Shown: in pieces, positions 44,532-52,420 of the stretch
How the letters are laid out: each line of letters starts with the position of its first letter
Numbering within the stretch: the stretch's first letter is position 1
Assembly (NCBI RefSeq): GCF_001513975.1
Contig: NZ_KQ947987.1
Span: forward strand, 306,019-370,018
Length of the DNA stretch: 64,000 nucleotides
Direction of reading: 5' to 3'
Source: Streptomyces curacoi
GTDB lineage: Bacteria > Actinomycetota > Actinomycetes > Streptomycetales > Streptomycetaceae
Notes under the pieces: model-generated
The model's input: the letters and a program-made list of their open reading frames with translations, nothing else
Told to the model about the DNA's origin: nothing
Database searches by the model: none
Program-made: the position numbers and the translations under genes

Positions 44532-45365
44532 ATGCGACGCCTGTTCCCTGTGACCGATGAAACAGCTGAAACCGCAGTGAGGGCCCCCGGCGGTGCTGCC
44601 GGGAACGACGGGGTCAAAGGTGCCGAAGAGGGTCTTGGGGAGTGGAGCCTCGCCGAGCTCGCCGCCGCCTACGCCTATCCCGTGCCCGAGCCCGGCGGGC
44701 GGCTGCCCTGGTTGCGGGCCAACATGGTGTCCACCCTGGACGGGGCCGCCCAGCACGACGGCCGTTCGCAGCCCATTTCCTGCGCGGCCGACATGCGGAT
44801 CTTCGGCACCCTGCGGGCACTGGCGGACGTCGTGATCGTCGGCGCTGAAACGGTACGTCAGGAGGGGTACCGTCCGGCCCGCGTGCGGGCGGAGTTCGCG
44901 CAGGCGCGTGCGGCGGCCGGGCAGGGGCCCGCGCCGGCCATCGCGGTGGTGAGCGCCGGCCTGGACCTCGACTACGGCCTTCCGCTCTTCACCTCGCCCT
45001 CCGTGCCCACCCTGATCCTCACCGGTGCCGCCGCGGCCCCGGACCGGATCGCGGCCGCCGAGAAGGCGGGCGCCCGGGTGGTGATCGCCGGTGACGGCGT
45101 CGGCGTGGACCCCGTACGCGCCGTCCAGGCCCTCGCCGAGCTCGGGCACACCCGCCTGCTCACCGAGGGCGGCCCCCGGCTGCTCGGCCAGCTGGTGGCC
45201 GCCGAAGTGCTCGACGAGCTCTGTCTGACGATCTCCCCGATGCTCACCGCCGGTGACGCGCAGCGCATCGCCGGAGGGCCCTCGGTGGCGGTGCCGAAAC
45301 GGTTCGAGCTGGTGTCCTTGCTGGAGGAGGAAGGCTTTCTGTTCGGCCGGTACCGGCGGAGGTGA
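44532..45365 (+). CDS. Pyrimidine reductase (RibD C-terminal) family protein
   Basis: A 277-residue protein with the RibD_C/dihydrofolate-reductase-like fold: WLRANMVSTLDGAAQHDGRS, then FGTLRALADVVIVGAETVRQ, and TRLLTEGGPRLLGQLVAAEV near the C-terminus. These are the NADPH and substrate segments of 5-amino-6-ribosylaminouracil reductases. There is no deaminase domain and no riboflavin genes nearby, so its substrate may differ. ATG at 44532 lies 37 bases from the divergent zapE-like start; both promoters must overlap in this gap or within the genes. Confidence 0.85.
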   Translation: MRRLFPVTDETAETAVRAPGGAAGNDGVKGAEEGLGEWSLAELAAAYAYPVPEPGGRLPWLRANMVSTLDGAAQHDGRSQPISCAADMRIFGTLRALADVVIVGAETVRQEGYRPARVRAEFAQARAAAGQGPAPAIAVVSAGLDLDYGLPLFTSPSVPTLILTGAAAAPDRIAAAEKAGARVVIAGDGVGVDPVRAVQALAELGHTRLLTEGGPRLLGQLVAAEVLDELCLTISPMLTAGDAQRIAGGPSVAVPKRFELVSLLEEEGFLFGRYRRR

Positions 45366-45510
45366 GACCGGCCCGGAAATGGGTTCTCTTGGTGTCATGG
45401 TCCTGAAAACGGCGGAATCTACCGTTCCGTTTAGCTTCCGCCGGGCACACTGAAAGTCGCAGCCCCCGTGCGAGCGCGGGGCAGGATGGTTTCCGCAGAA
45501 GGGGCGCCCG

Positions 45511-45984
45511 GTGTTCACAAGCGTTTTGATGATCGAGAAGGCCCTGACGTCCGCCGACGTGGAGTTCGTCACCACCTTGCACGGGGACGAGCAGGTCTCC
45601 TTCCATGTGCTGCTCCAGCCCCGGGGCGAGCAGGCCGACAGGTTGTTGCGCGCCATCGACGACATCGCGCTGGGCGAGCTGGACGAGGCGGTCCGGGAGG
45701 GGAAGACGCCCGAGGGCGAGGAAGCGCTGAGCACCGGGCAGCGGGCGCTGGAGGTGTCGCTCACCGCGCTGCGGTCCTCGGGCAGTGAGGCACAGGGGCG
45801 GCTGGTCGAGGATCACCCGCTGGATGCGCTGAAGGCCGTGGTCGACGAGGTGGGTGCGGATGAGGTGATCGTGTTGACCGATCCGCACTATGTGGAGGAG
45901 TTCTTCCATCGGGACTGGGCGTCGAGGGCCCGGCACAAGGTGGGGGTACCGGTGCTGAAGCTGTTCTCCCACAGCAAGGCGTAG
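45511..45984 (+). CDS. Conserved actinobacterial protein, 157 aa
   Basis: The protein alternates strands and helices (FTSVLMIEKALTSADVEFVT, FHVLLQPRGEQADRLLRAID, then ADEVIVLTDPHYVEEFFHRD and VPVLKLFSHSKA), a pattern like a universal-stress-type alpha/beta fold. Some databases label such proteins 'indole-3-glycerol phosphate synthase', but none of the TIM-barrel catalytic motifs is present and the length is far too short. GTG at 45511 is the start. It lies between the reductase gene and murC, all on the plus strand. Function unknown. Confidence 0.75.
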   Translation: MFTSVLMIEKALTSADVEFVTTLHGDEQVSFHVLLQPRGEQADRLLRAIDDIALGELDEAVREGKTPEGEEALSTGQRALEVSLTALRSSGSEAQGRLVEDHPLDALKAVVDEVGADEVIVLTDPHYVEEFFHRDWASRARHKVGVPVLKLFSHSKA

Positions 45985-46052
45985 CGCTGCCGCTGGGCTG
46001 GGCCGTGGGCGCCGTAGGGGTTCCTGGGTGGTGCCGGCTGCGGGCTGTCCGG

Positions 46053-46083
46053 GCTGGTCGCGCAGTTCCCCGCGCCCCTTGGG
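46053..46083. repeat. Dispersed Streptomyces element, copy 3 (reverse)
   Basis: GCTGGTCGCGCAGTTCCCCG then CGCCCCTTGGG is the reverse complement of the element at 7405-7433. It lies in the 193-base gap between the 157-aa gene and murC; no gene is seen there. Confidence 0.75.
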
Positions 46084-46177
46084 TGGGCACATATCCCGGT
46101 GTCCCGAGCGCAGGGCCTGCCTCCTCACCCAATAGGCTGGGGCCTCACCGTCATACCGCAATCTGGGGAGAACACGC

Positions 46178-47569
46178 ATGGCACCCGGCATTCCCACCGC
46201 CATGGACCGACCGCACTTCATCGGCATCGGCGGAGCCGGAATGTCGGGGATCGCGAAGATCCTCGCGCAGCGTGGGGCCAAGGTGGCGGGCAGTGATGCC
46301 AAGGAGTCCGGGACGGCCCAGGCGCTGCGGGCGCTCGGTGTGACCGTGCACATCGGGCATGCGGCGGAGCACCTCGCCGATGACGCCAGCTGTGTGGTCG
46401 TGTCGTCGGCGATCCGGCAGGACAACCCGGAGCTGGCCCGCGCCGTCGAGCTGGGCGTTCCGGTGGTGCACCGCGCCGACGCGCTCGCCTCGCTGATGGA
46501 CGGACTGCGCCCGATCGCCGTCGCCGGCACGCACGGCAAGACGACCACGACGTCGATGCTGGCCGTCTCGCTGAGCGAGCTGGGCCTGAGGCCGTCGTAC
46601 GCCATCGGCGGTGACCTGGACGCCCCCGGCTCCAACGCCCTGCACGGCGACGGTGACATCTTCGTCGCCGAGGCGGACGAGTCGGACCGCAGCTTCCACA
46701 AGTACGCGCCCGAGGTCGCCATCGTCCTGAACGTCGAGCTCGACCACCACGCCAACTACGCGTCGATGGACGAGATCCACGAGTCCTTCGAGACGTTCGC
46801 GGGCCGCATCACCGAGGGCGGCACGCTGGTGATCTCGGCGGACCAGGAGGGGGCGCGGGAGCTGACCCGGCGGGTCACGGCGGGCGATGTGCGGGTGGTG
46901 ACGTACGGCGAGGCGGAGGACGCCGACGTACGTGTCCTGTCCGTCGTGGCGCAGGGTCTGAAGAGCCGGGTCACCGTCCTGCTGGACGGTCAGGAGCTCA
47001 CCTTCACGGTCTCGGTCCCCGGCCGGCACTACGCCCTCAACGCGGTGGCCGCCCTCGCGGCGGGCGCGGCGCTCGGTGTCCCGGCCGCCGAGCTGGCCCC
47101 GGCGCTGGCCGCCTACACGGGCGTGAAGCGGCGTCTTCAGCTGAAGGGCGAGGCCGCGGGCGTCCAGGTCATCGACTCCTACGCCCACCACCCGACCGAG
47201 ATGACGGCGGACCTGGAGGCGATGCGCGCCGTCGCCGGCGACGCCCGCATCCTCGTCGCCTACCAGCCCCACCTCTTCTCCCGGACCCAGGAACTGGGCA
47301 AGGAGATGGGCGAGGCCCTCGCCCTCGCGGACTCCTCGCTGGTCCTGGACATCTACCCGGCCCGTGAGGACCCGATCCCCGGCGTCACCAGCGAGCTGAT
47401 CATCGACGCGGCCCGGGCGGCGGGCGCCGAGGTGACGGCGGTGCCCGACAAGAGCGAGGTGCCCGCGCTGATCGCGGGAATGGCGAAGCCCGGTGATCTC
47501 GTTCTCACCATGGGCGCGGGCGATGTCACCGACCTGGGCCCGCTCATCCTGGACCGCCTGTCGAAGTGA
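46178..47569 (+). CDS. murC: UDP-N-acetylmuramate--L-alanine ligase
   Basis: The 463-residue Mur ligase adds L-Ala to UDP-MurNAc in peptidoglycan precursor synthesis. The N-terminal UDP-binding motif is FIGIGGAGMSGIAKIL, the ATP loop is VAGTHGKTTTTSMLAV, the Mg/carbamate region EADESDRSFHKYAPEVAIVL, and the C-terminal ligase domain includes VIDSYAHHPTEMTADL and YQPHLFSRT, the last diagnostic for MurC. It is away from the main dcw cluster, as is usual for a second or displaced Mur gene in Streptomyces. msrB follows by 13 bases on the same strand. Confidence 0.94.
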   Translation: MAPGIPTAMDRPHFIGIGGAGMSGIAKILAQRGAKVAGSDAKESGTAQALRALGVTVHIGHAAEHLADDASCVVVSSAIRQDNPELARAVELGVPVVHRADALASLMDGLRPIAVAGTHGKTTTTSMLAVSLSELGLRPSYAIGGDLDAPGSNALHGDGDIFVAEADESDRSFHKYAPEVAIVLNVELDHHANYASMDEIHESFETFAGRITEGGTLVISADQEGARELTRRVTAGDVRVVTYGEAEDADVRVLSVVAQGLKSRVTVLLDGQELTFTVSVPGRHYALNAVAALAAGAALGVPAAELAPALAAYTGVKRRLQLKGEAAGVQVIDSYAHHPTEMTADLEAMRAVAGDARILVAYQPHLFSRTQELGKEMGEALALADSSLVLDIYPAREDPIPGVTSELIIDAARAAGAEVTAVPDKSEVPALIAGMAKPGDLVLTMGAGDVTDLGPLILDRLSK

Positions 47570-47582
47570 GGGGCAAGGACTC

Positions 47583-47990
47583 ATGTCGTACGACGTCGAA
47601 AAGCCGGACGAGCAGTGGCGCGCGGAGCTGACCCCGGCCGAGTACGCCGTGCTGCGCCAGGCCGCCACGGAGCCCGCCTTCACCGGTGAGTACACCGACA
47701 CCAGGACGACGGGCGTCTACTCCTGCCGCGCCTGCGGTGCCGAACTCTTCACCTCCACCACCAAGTTCGAGTCCCACTGCGGCTGGCCGTCCTTCTACGA
47801 CCCGAAGGACACCGACGCGGTTCAGCTCATCGAGGACCGCTCGCACGGCATGGTGCGCACCGAGGTGCGGTGTGCCCGCTGCGGGTCGCACCTCGGGCAC
47901 GTCTTCGAGGGCGAGGGGTACCCGACGCCGACCGACCAGCGGTACTGCATCAACAGCATCGCGCTGCGCCTGACGCCCGAGGAGGGCTGA
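47583..47990 (+). CDS. msrB: Peptide methionine-(R)-S-oxide reductase
   Basis: A 135-residue MsrB that repairs methionine R-sulfoxide in proteins. Zinc Cys pairs are CRAC (Cys48, Cys51) and CARC (Cys97, Cys100). The catalytic Cys122 is in the family signature RYCINSIALRL, and a recycling Cys candidate is Cys66 in ESHCGWPSF. The His/Asn setting GSHLGHVFEGEG is intact. It starts 13 bases behind murC and is probably co-transcribed; the pairing with murC is not functional in an obvious way. Confidence 0.95.
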   Translation: MSYDVEKPDEQWRAELTPAEYAVLRQAATEPAFTGEYTDTRTTGVYSCRACGAELFTSTTKFESHCGWPSFYDPKDTDAVQLIEDRSHGMVRTEVRCARCGSHLGHVFEGEGYPTPTDQRYCINSIALRLTPEEG

Positions 47991-48111
47991 CAGGCGGGTG
48001 CTCCGCCGCGGCGGGGCCCGGGCGCGCTGGCACGGTCCGAGCCGGTGTTCCTAAACTCGTAGGGAGGTCCGGCCCCGGCGGTGTGCTGGTGCGGGAAGGC
48101 GGTGGCGTTGG

Positions 48112-48858
48112 ATGCCGTACGTCGCGGTGAGTGCGATCAGCCATCCCGGACTGCTGCGCGAGCGGAACGAGGACAGCCTGGCCGTCGGGCCGTGGACCCT
48201 GTGCGCCACCGTGACCGAGAATCCGCAGACCCTGATCTTCCCGCTCGGCACGCCCCTGGTCGTGGCCGTCGCCGACGGCCTCGGCGGGCATCCCGGCGGC
48301 GATGTGGCCAGTGCCCTGGTCGTCCGCCGGATCGCCTCGCTCGGGCCCGCCCTGGGCAGCGAGGTCGCCGTCCGGGACGCCCTGAACGCCTGCAACCGGG
48401 CGGTGTACCAGGCCGCCGGCGGCGACCGGGGAGGCGAGCTCGCCGCCATGGGGACGACGGTCGCCGGTGTCGTCGTACAGCCCGACTCGCTGCTGGCGTT
48501 CAACGTGGGCGACAGCCGGGTCTTCGCCGCCTCCGACGACGGGCTGCGGCAGATCAGCGTCGACGACAGCCCGCCGCACCCGGCCGGGAGCACCACCTCC
48601 CTCGTCACCCAGTGCCTGGGCGGCTCGCCCACGTACCGCGCCGTCCTTCCCCATGTCACGGCCGCCTCCCGCGCGCCCGGGGAGCGCTATCTCATCTGCT
48701 CGGACGGCCTGACGGACCCGCTGCCGACGGACGTACTGGACGACGTGCTGCGCAAGCACGACGACGGCCGGGCCGCCTTCGAGCTGTGGAAGGCCGCCAT
48801 CGAGGCGGGTGGGCCGGACAACATCACGCTGGCGGTCGTGCGCGTCGGGGACGAGTGA
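48112..48858 (+). CDS. PP2C-family serine/threonine phosphatase
   Basis: The 248-residue phosphatase has the PP2C metal motifs: HPGLLRERNEDSLAVGP (first Asp), VVAVADGLGGHPGGDVASAL (DG motif), LAAMGTTVAGVVVQ, FNVGDSRVFAASDDGLRQIS, YLICSDGLTDPLPTDVLDD and GGPDNITLAVVRV (last Asp). All acidic ligands for a two-metal centre are there, so it should be active. No membrane helix. It may counter Ser/Thr kinases such as the one at 36700-38139, though the genes are not linked. The stop is 29 bases from that of the convergent TetR gene. Confidence 0.92.
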   Translation: MPYVAVSAISHPGLLRERNEDSLAVGPWTLCATVTENPQTLIFPLGTPLVVAVADGLGGHPGGDVASALVVRRIASLGPALGSEVAVRDALNACNRAVYQAAGGDRGGELAAMGTTVAGVVVQPDSLLAFNVGDSRVFAASDDGLRQISVDDSPPHPAGSTTSLVTQCLGGSPTYRAVLPHVTAASRAPGERYLICSDGLTDPLPTDVLDDVLRKHDDGRAAFELWKAAIEAGGPDNITLAVVRVGDE

Positions 48859-48886
48859 CGGGCGGTCCTCGGCCCGCGGCGGCCCG

Positions 48887-49444
48887 TCAGGGGACCTTCG
48901 GTGACGCCTCGCGAGCGAGAGTGAGCACGAGCCGGGTCGTGGAGTCCACGAGCTCCTCGTCGATGGGGGCGCCGAACACGAGTACCCGGTAGTACAGCGG
49001 GCCGAGCAGCAGGTCGGCGAGGTGGCCGAGGGTCCGGTCGTCGACGGCGCGTTCCAGGTCGCGGGCGAGGAGGTCGCGCAGACCCGCCACGTCGCGTTCG
49101 CGCTGCTCCTTCAGGAAACCTGCCCGCAGCGCCGCCGCGGTGTCGCTCTCCAACTGCGCGTGGCCCAGGAGCGCTTGGAGAACCCGGCCGGCCGGCGCCT
49201 CGAAGAAGTCGGCCACGCGCCGCAGCTGGGCCGCGAGGTTCTCCTCGACGCCGGCGGCTTCGTCCGTCCGCCACTGAAGGGCCTCGCGGGCGTCGTCGGC
49301 GAGGGTGTCCAGGAGGATGTCCACCTTCGACTTCCACCAGCGGTAGATGGTCTGCTTGGCGACCCCCGCGCGCTGGGCGATGCCCTCGATGGTCAGACCG
49401 GCGAACCCCCGCTCGACGAGGAGGTCGTCCGCGGCGTGCAGCAC
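48887..49444 (-). CDS. TetR-family regulator, start codon unresolved
   Basis: The DNA-binding region reads LTIEGIAQRAGVAKQTIYRW WKSK, a standard TetR helix-turn-helix, followed by an all-helical ligand domain (about 185 residues from the GTG at 49444). That GTG lies inside helix 1. The same frame remains open upstream and reads ISRTGPRRSESVRLAVLHAA, which fits the family's N-terminus, but no ATG, GTG or TTG is found in it up to 49620. The true start is therefore unclear (rare codon, coupling, or a sequence error). The MFS gene lies directly upstream on the same strand, and a TetR-type operator covers the MFS promoter, so it most likely represses that pump. Confidence 0.8.
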   Translation of the reverse strand: MLHAADDLLVERGFAGLTIEGIAQRAGVAKQTIYRWWKSKVDILLDTLADDAREALQWRTDEAAGVEENLAAQLRRVADFFEAPAGRVLQALLGHAQLESDTAAALRAGFLKEQRERDVAGLRDLLARDLERAVDDRTLGHLADLLLGPLYYRVLVFGAPIDEELVDSTTRLVLTLAREASPKVP

Positions 49445-49620
49445 CGCGAGCCGGACGCTCTCGCTGCGGCGTGGGCCGGTTCGGCTGATGACCGTGGTCG
49501 GTTCGGAGTCCGGTCGTGGCTTCCGCGTGGCGCTGATGGTCCCGTCAACCCTTCGAGTCGTGCGTCTCCTGCGATTCTGGCACAGGGGTCCGCCGCCGAC
49601 CGGCGTGCGGCGGGCCGGAG

Positions 49621-50847
49621 TCAGGCGGCCTTCCTGCCGGTTCGCACCAGGCTCAGCAGTACGCCGAGGGAGAGCGCGGCGACCACCGCGCTGAACGTCT
49701 CACCGGCCGGGCGCAGGCTGGTCCCGCGGATCAGGACGCCGACGCCGATCGCGGGCACCGCGAGCATCGAGTACAGGATGGCGAAGAAGGTGGACACCGA
49801 CGCGCCGCGGTGCTGGGGAGCGCTGCGCGTGGTGATGCCGCCGATGCCGTGGCCGACGGCGACGCCCGTCGCCAGCCCGTTGACGGCGGCGCCGACGAGG
49901 AGGGGGGCGAGGGTGCCGGTGGCCATCGAGAGAGCGATCAGGCCGGCGGCGACGATCAGCCCCGCGCAGGCCGCGGGCAGGGCGGTGGCGGGCCTGAGGG
50001 TGCGGACCAGGAGCTGGCCGAAGGCGGTGCAGGCGAAGGCGACGAAGACCACGAGGCCGGTCAGCGCGTGGCTGGACGCGTGCAGCACGGTGCCCAGGAA
50101 CAGACCGGTCACTGCGGTCAGCACACCGAGCACCGCGAAGCCCGAACCGGCCGCCAACGCGGAGCGCAGGAAGTCCGAGCGGATCTCACCCGGCACGTGC
50201 AGCGGCTGGAACTGCGGCGAGAAGCCGGACCGGTGCGCGGAGCTCTCCCCGCTCGCCATGACCCAGAGCAGGCCGATGGCGGCCAGGGCGAGCATCACGA
50301 CCCAGGGTGTGCGCAGCGGGGAGGGGGTGGCGTCGGCCAGGACGCCGGCCAGCAGCGTGCCGCACGCCAGGCCGCCCATGTTCGCGAACAGCGCGATGGT
50401 CGCGGGCTTCACCCGGGCGTGCGGACCGAGCCGTTCCGCGAGGGACGCGGTGGCGGCGCCGGTCACCAGGGCCGCCGACAAGCCGGAGACGACCCGGGCG
50501 ACGAGCAGGGCCCCGAGGTTCTGGGCGAACAGGAAGACGGCCGCGGCGCACAGGGACAGCAGCATGGCCGCGCTCAGCACGGGGCGGCGTCCCACCTGGT
50601 CCGAGAGCCGCCCGAAGAGCAGCAGACCGAGGACGACGCCGAGCGCGTAGACGGCGAAGACCACGGTCACGGTGAAGGGCGTGAAGCCGAACTCCTCGCC
50701 GTAGAGCGGGTACAGGGGTGTGGGCGCGGTGGTGCCCGCCATGGTCACCCATAAGGCGAAGGCCACGCCGAACACGGCGAGGCCGCGGCCCTTCGCCTCC
50801 TCCGGGGCGCTGGTTCGGTCCTTGGCGCGGACGGTCGGATTCCCCAC
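49621..50847 (-). CDS. MFS transporter (drug-efflux type)
   Basis: A 408-residue major-facilitator protein with twelve helices. The N-terminal part shows the first helix (FGVAFALWVTMAGTTAPTPL) and the loop 2-3 signature LFGRLSDQVGRRPVL. The second half starts around ALAAGSGFAVLGVLTAVTGL. Start GTG at 50847 has GAGAGG at 7 bases. A 5' leader of about 125 bases carries seven heptamer repeats, and the promoter is covered by a TetR-type palindrome. The regulator gene lies directly behind it. A substrate cannot be assigned; the arrangement is that of inducible drug or metabolite export. Confidence 0.9.
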   Translation of the reverse strand: MGNPTVRAKDRTSAPEEAKGRGLAVFGVAFALWVTMAGTTAPTPLYPLYGEEFGFTPFTVTVVFAVYALGVVLGLLLFGRLSDQVGRRPVLSAAMLLSLCAAAVFLFAQNLGALLVARVVSGLSAALVTGAATASLAERLGPHARVKPATIALFANMGGLACGTLLAGVLADATPSPLRTPWVVMLALAAIGLLWVMASGESSAHRSGFSPQFQPLHVPGEIRSDFLRSALAAGSGFAVLGVLTAVTGLFLGTVLHASSHALTGLVVFVAFACTAFGQLLVRTLRPATALPAACAGLIVAAGLIALSMATGTLAPLLVGAAVNGLATGVAVGHGIGGITTRSAPQHRGASVSTFFAILYSMLAVPAIGVGVLIRGTSLRPAGETFSAVVAALSLGVLLSLVRTGRKAA

Positions 50848-50877
50848 TGGTGTGCCTCTCGTGAGCTGTTGAAGAAA

Positions 50878-50926
50878 GAAGACGGAAGACGGAAGACGGA
50901 AGACGGAAGACGGAAGACGGAAAACG
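50878..50926. repeat. Heptamer tandem repeat in the leader of the MFS gene
   Basis: Six exact copies of GAAGACG (50878-50919) and one variant GAAAACG (50920-50926). The array lies 31 bases upstream of the MFS start codon and downstream of its promoter. On the coding strand it reads CGTCTTC repeated. Confidence 0.95.
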
Positions 50927-50961
50927 TGAAGGCGCGAACGCGTAAGACAAGACTTAACGTT

Positions 50962-51003
50962 GCGTCTAGTCTCTAGCGTAGACGCTACGTCGCGTCTATT
51001 CAA
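50962..51003 (-). promoter_or_regulatory. Promoter and TetR-type operator of the MFS gene
   Basis: On the minus strand TTGAAT (50998-51003) and TACGCT (50975-50980) are spaced by 17 bases. The spacer is filled by TAGACGCTACGTCGCGTCTA (plus strand 50979-50998), a palindrome with 7-bp arms TAGACGC/GCGTCTA. A third half-site GCGTCTA lies at 50962-50968 and forms a second, wider inverted repeat with 50979-50985. A TetR dimer here would exclude RNA polymerase. Confidence 0.75.
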
Positions 51004-51014
51004 AGCCGAGAGGT

Positions 51015-52046
51015 TCAGAGGATCTTGCGCTGGACCAGGATCGACAACACGAGCGCGCCCGGCAGCAGGGGCACCCAGACCGTCAGCACGCGGTACCCGA
51101 TGACGGTGGCCGCGGCGAGACCCGTCGGGGCGCCGAAGGCGGCCATCGTGAACACCAGGGCCGCGTCGACGGGGCCGATGCCGCCCGGTGCGGGCACGGC
51201 GCCGACCGCCGTGCTGGCGAGGAGGAGGGCCAGGACCACCTGGGTCCAGGACAGCGGCAGGTCCAGCGCGAACCCGACGGAGGCGATGACGCTCGCCTGG
51301 AGCAGCGGGGTGGCGGCGGCCCCGCCCCAGAGGGCGAGGACGCGGGCGGGCATGGTGTGCAGCCGGCGTACGTCGGTCAGGGCGGTGCGCACGAAGCGGA
51401 GGAGAGGGCGGCGCAGGGGGCGTACCGCTGCCGTGAGGATGCCCGCGGCGGCGAGGGCGCTCGCCACGCCCGCGGCCGCCAGGAGTGACGTCCGCTCGTC
51501 CGGGACGAGTTCGCCCAGGTCCAGCAGCTCGGGAAAGGCCACGAGGAAGCCCAGCAGGACCACCGTCTTCGCGATCGGTCTGACCAGCGAGTACAGGGCG
51601 AGGGAGGCCGTGGCCCGGGCCAGGGGTATGCCGCGGCCCTGCAGGAAGCGCAGGGTGACGGCGTGGGCGCCGATGCTCGCCGGCAGCACGTGGTTGGCGG
51701 CGCCGGCGGCGAACTGGGACGCGAGCAGCAGGCCCGGCGGCAGCCGCTCCGGTACGGCTCCCTGGCGGGCGCAGGCGGCGGCCACCCAGCCCATACAGGT
51801 GAAGAAGAGGCCGGCCAGCAGCCACCAGGGGTCGGCGGAGGCGAGCCGGGCGGCCCCGTCCCGGAACGCCCGCCAGTCGGCCGCCGCCCAGGCGCCGATC
51901 AGCAGGAGCGGGAGGAGGGGGAGCGCGTGGCGGGCGAGGCGGGCGGGGGAGAGCCGGGAGCGGACAGGGGCCGGGGAGGGCGCAGGCGCAGGGGTGGGAG
52001 CGGAGGGGAGTGGTCCGGCGAGGTCGCCGAGCGGGAGCAGGGACAC
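51015..52046 (-). CDS. Flippase-like (UPF0104 / LPG synthase TM) membrane protein
   Basis: The 343-residue protein has about eight transmembrane helices and the AglD/LPG-synthase-TM features: LASQFAAGAANHVLPASIGA near the start of the domain and VGAVPAPGGIGPVDAALVFT near the end (the PGGIG motif). It lacks the soluble synthase domain of MprF, so it may act as a lipid or lipid-linked sugar flippase. An N-terminal 30-residue Pro/Ala tail precedes the first helix. The gene's stop is 12 bases from the promoter of the MFS gene, so it ends inside the regulatory gap of a different unit read in the same direction. Confidence 0.85.
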   Translation of the reverse strand: MSLLPLGDLAGPLPSAPTPAPAPSPAPVRSRLSPARLARHALPLLPLLLIGAWAAADWRAFRDGAARLASADPWWLLAGLFFTCMGWVAAACARQGAVPERLPPGLLLASQFAAGAANHVLPASIGAHAVTLRFLQGRGIPLARATASLALYSLVRPIAKTVVLLGFLVAFPELLDLGELVPDERTSLLAAAGVASALAAAGILTAAVRPLRRPLLRFVRTALTDVRRLHTMPARVLALWGGAAATPLLQASVIASVGFALDLPLSWTQVVLALLLASTAVGAVPAPGGIGPVDAALVFTMAAFGAPTGLAAATVIGYRVLTVWVPLLPGALVLSILVQRKIL

Positions 52047-52338
52047 GGCGCGGGTCGTCCTTCCGTGTCGCGCCCTGCGCGGGCGCGGGGCGGACGGCTA
52101 CAGGGCGAGCAGGAGGGGACGACGGCAAGGTGCCCGCCCGGTGTGACGCCCCGGTGTCCGGAACCCGAAGGGCCGTCGGCGAGCGGGCGACGCGCCCGGC
52201 GTCCCGCCGTGGGGCGGCAGGCGGGGCACCGGTCGGGGCGTGGAGGCGAGGGCGCCCAGGGCGCGATGCCGCTTCCCGTCAGGTCGCGCGGAAGGTGCCC
52301 GTGCCGGGAGCCGTCCCGGTGCCGTGCGGGCGCCCGAG

Positions 52339-52419
52339 CGGCCAGGCTGCGGGGGTGCGTCCGGGCGGCCAGGCTGCGGGGGTGCGTCCGGGCGGCCCGG
52401 CTGCGGCCGTGCGCCCGGG
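52339..52419. repeat. Three tandem 27-bp repeats after the 787-codon gene
   Basis: CGGCCAGGCTGCGGGGGTGC plus GTCCGGG occurs at 52339-52365 and exactly again at 52366-52392, with a diverged copy at 52393-52419 that ends just before the stop codon of the 787-codon gene (52421). In one minus-strand frame the units encode a nine-residue Pro-rich repeat (PGRPDAPPQ). The rest of the 374-base gap 52047-52420 is GC-rich and holds no gene that I can support. Confidence 0.9.
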
Positions 52420-52420
52420 C

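Noticed and set aside
45511..45984. Indole-3-glycerol phosphate synthase
   Set aside because: The length (157 aa) and lack of TIM-barrel motifs rule it out, although some databases use this name for the family.
50878..50926. CRISPR-like array
   Set aside because: The 7-bp units are directly tandem without spacers, and no cas genes are present.
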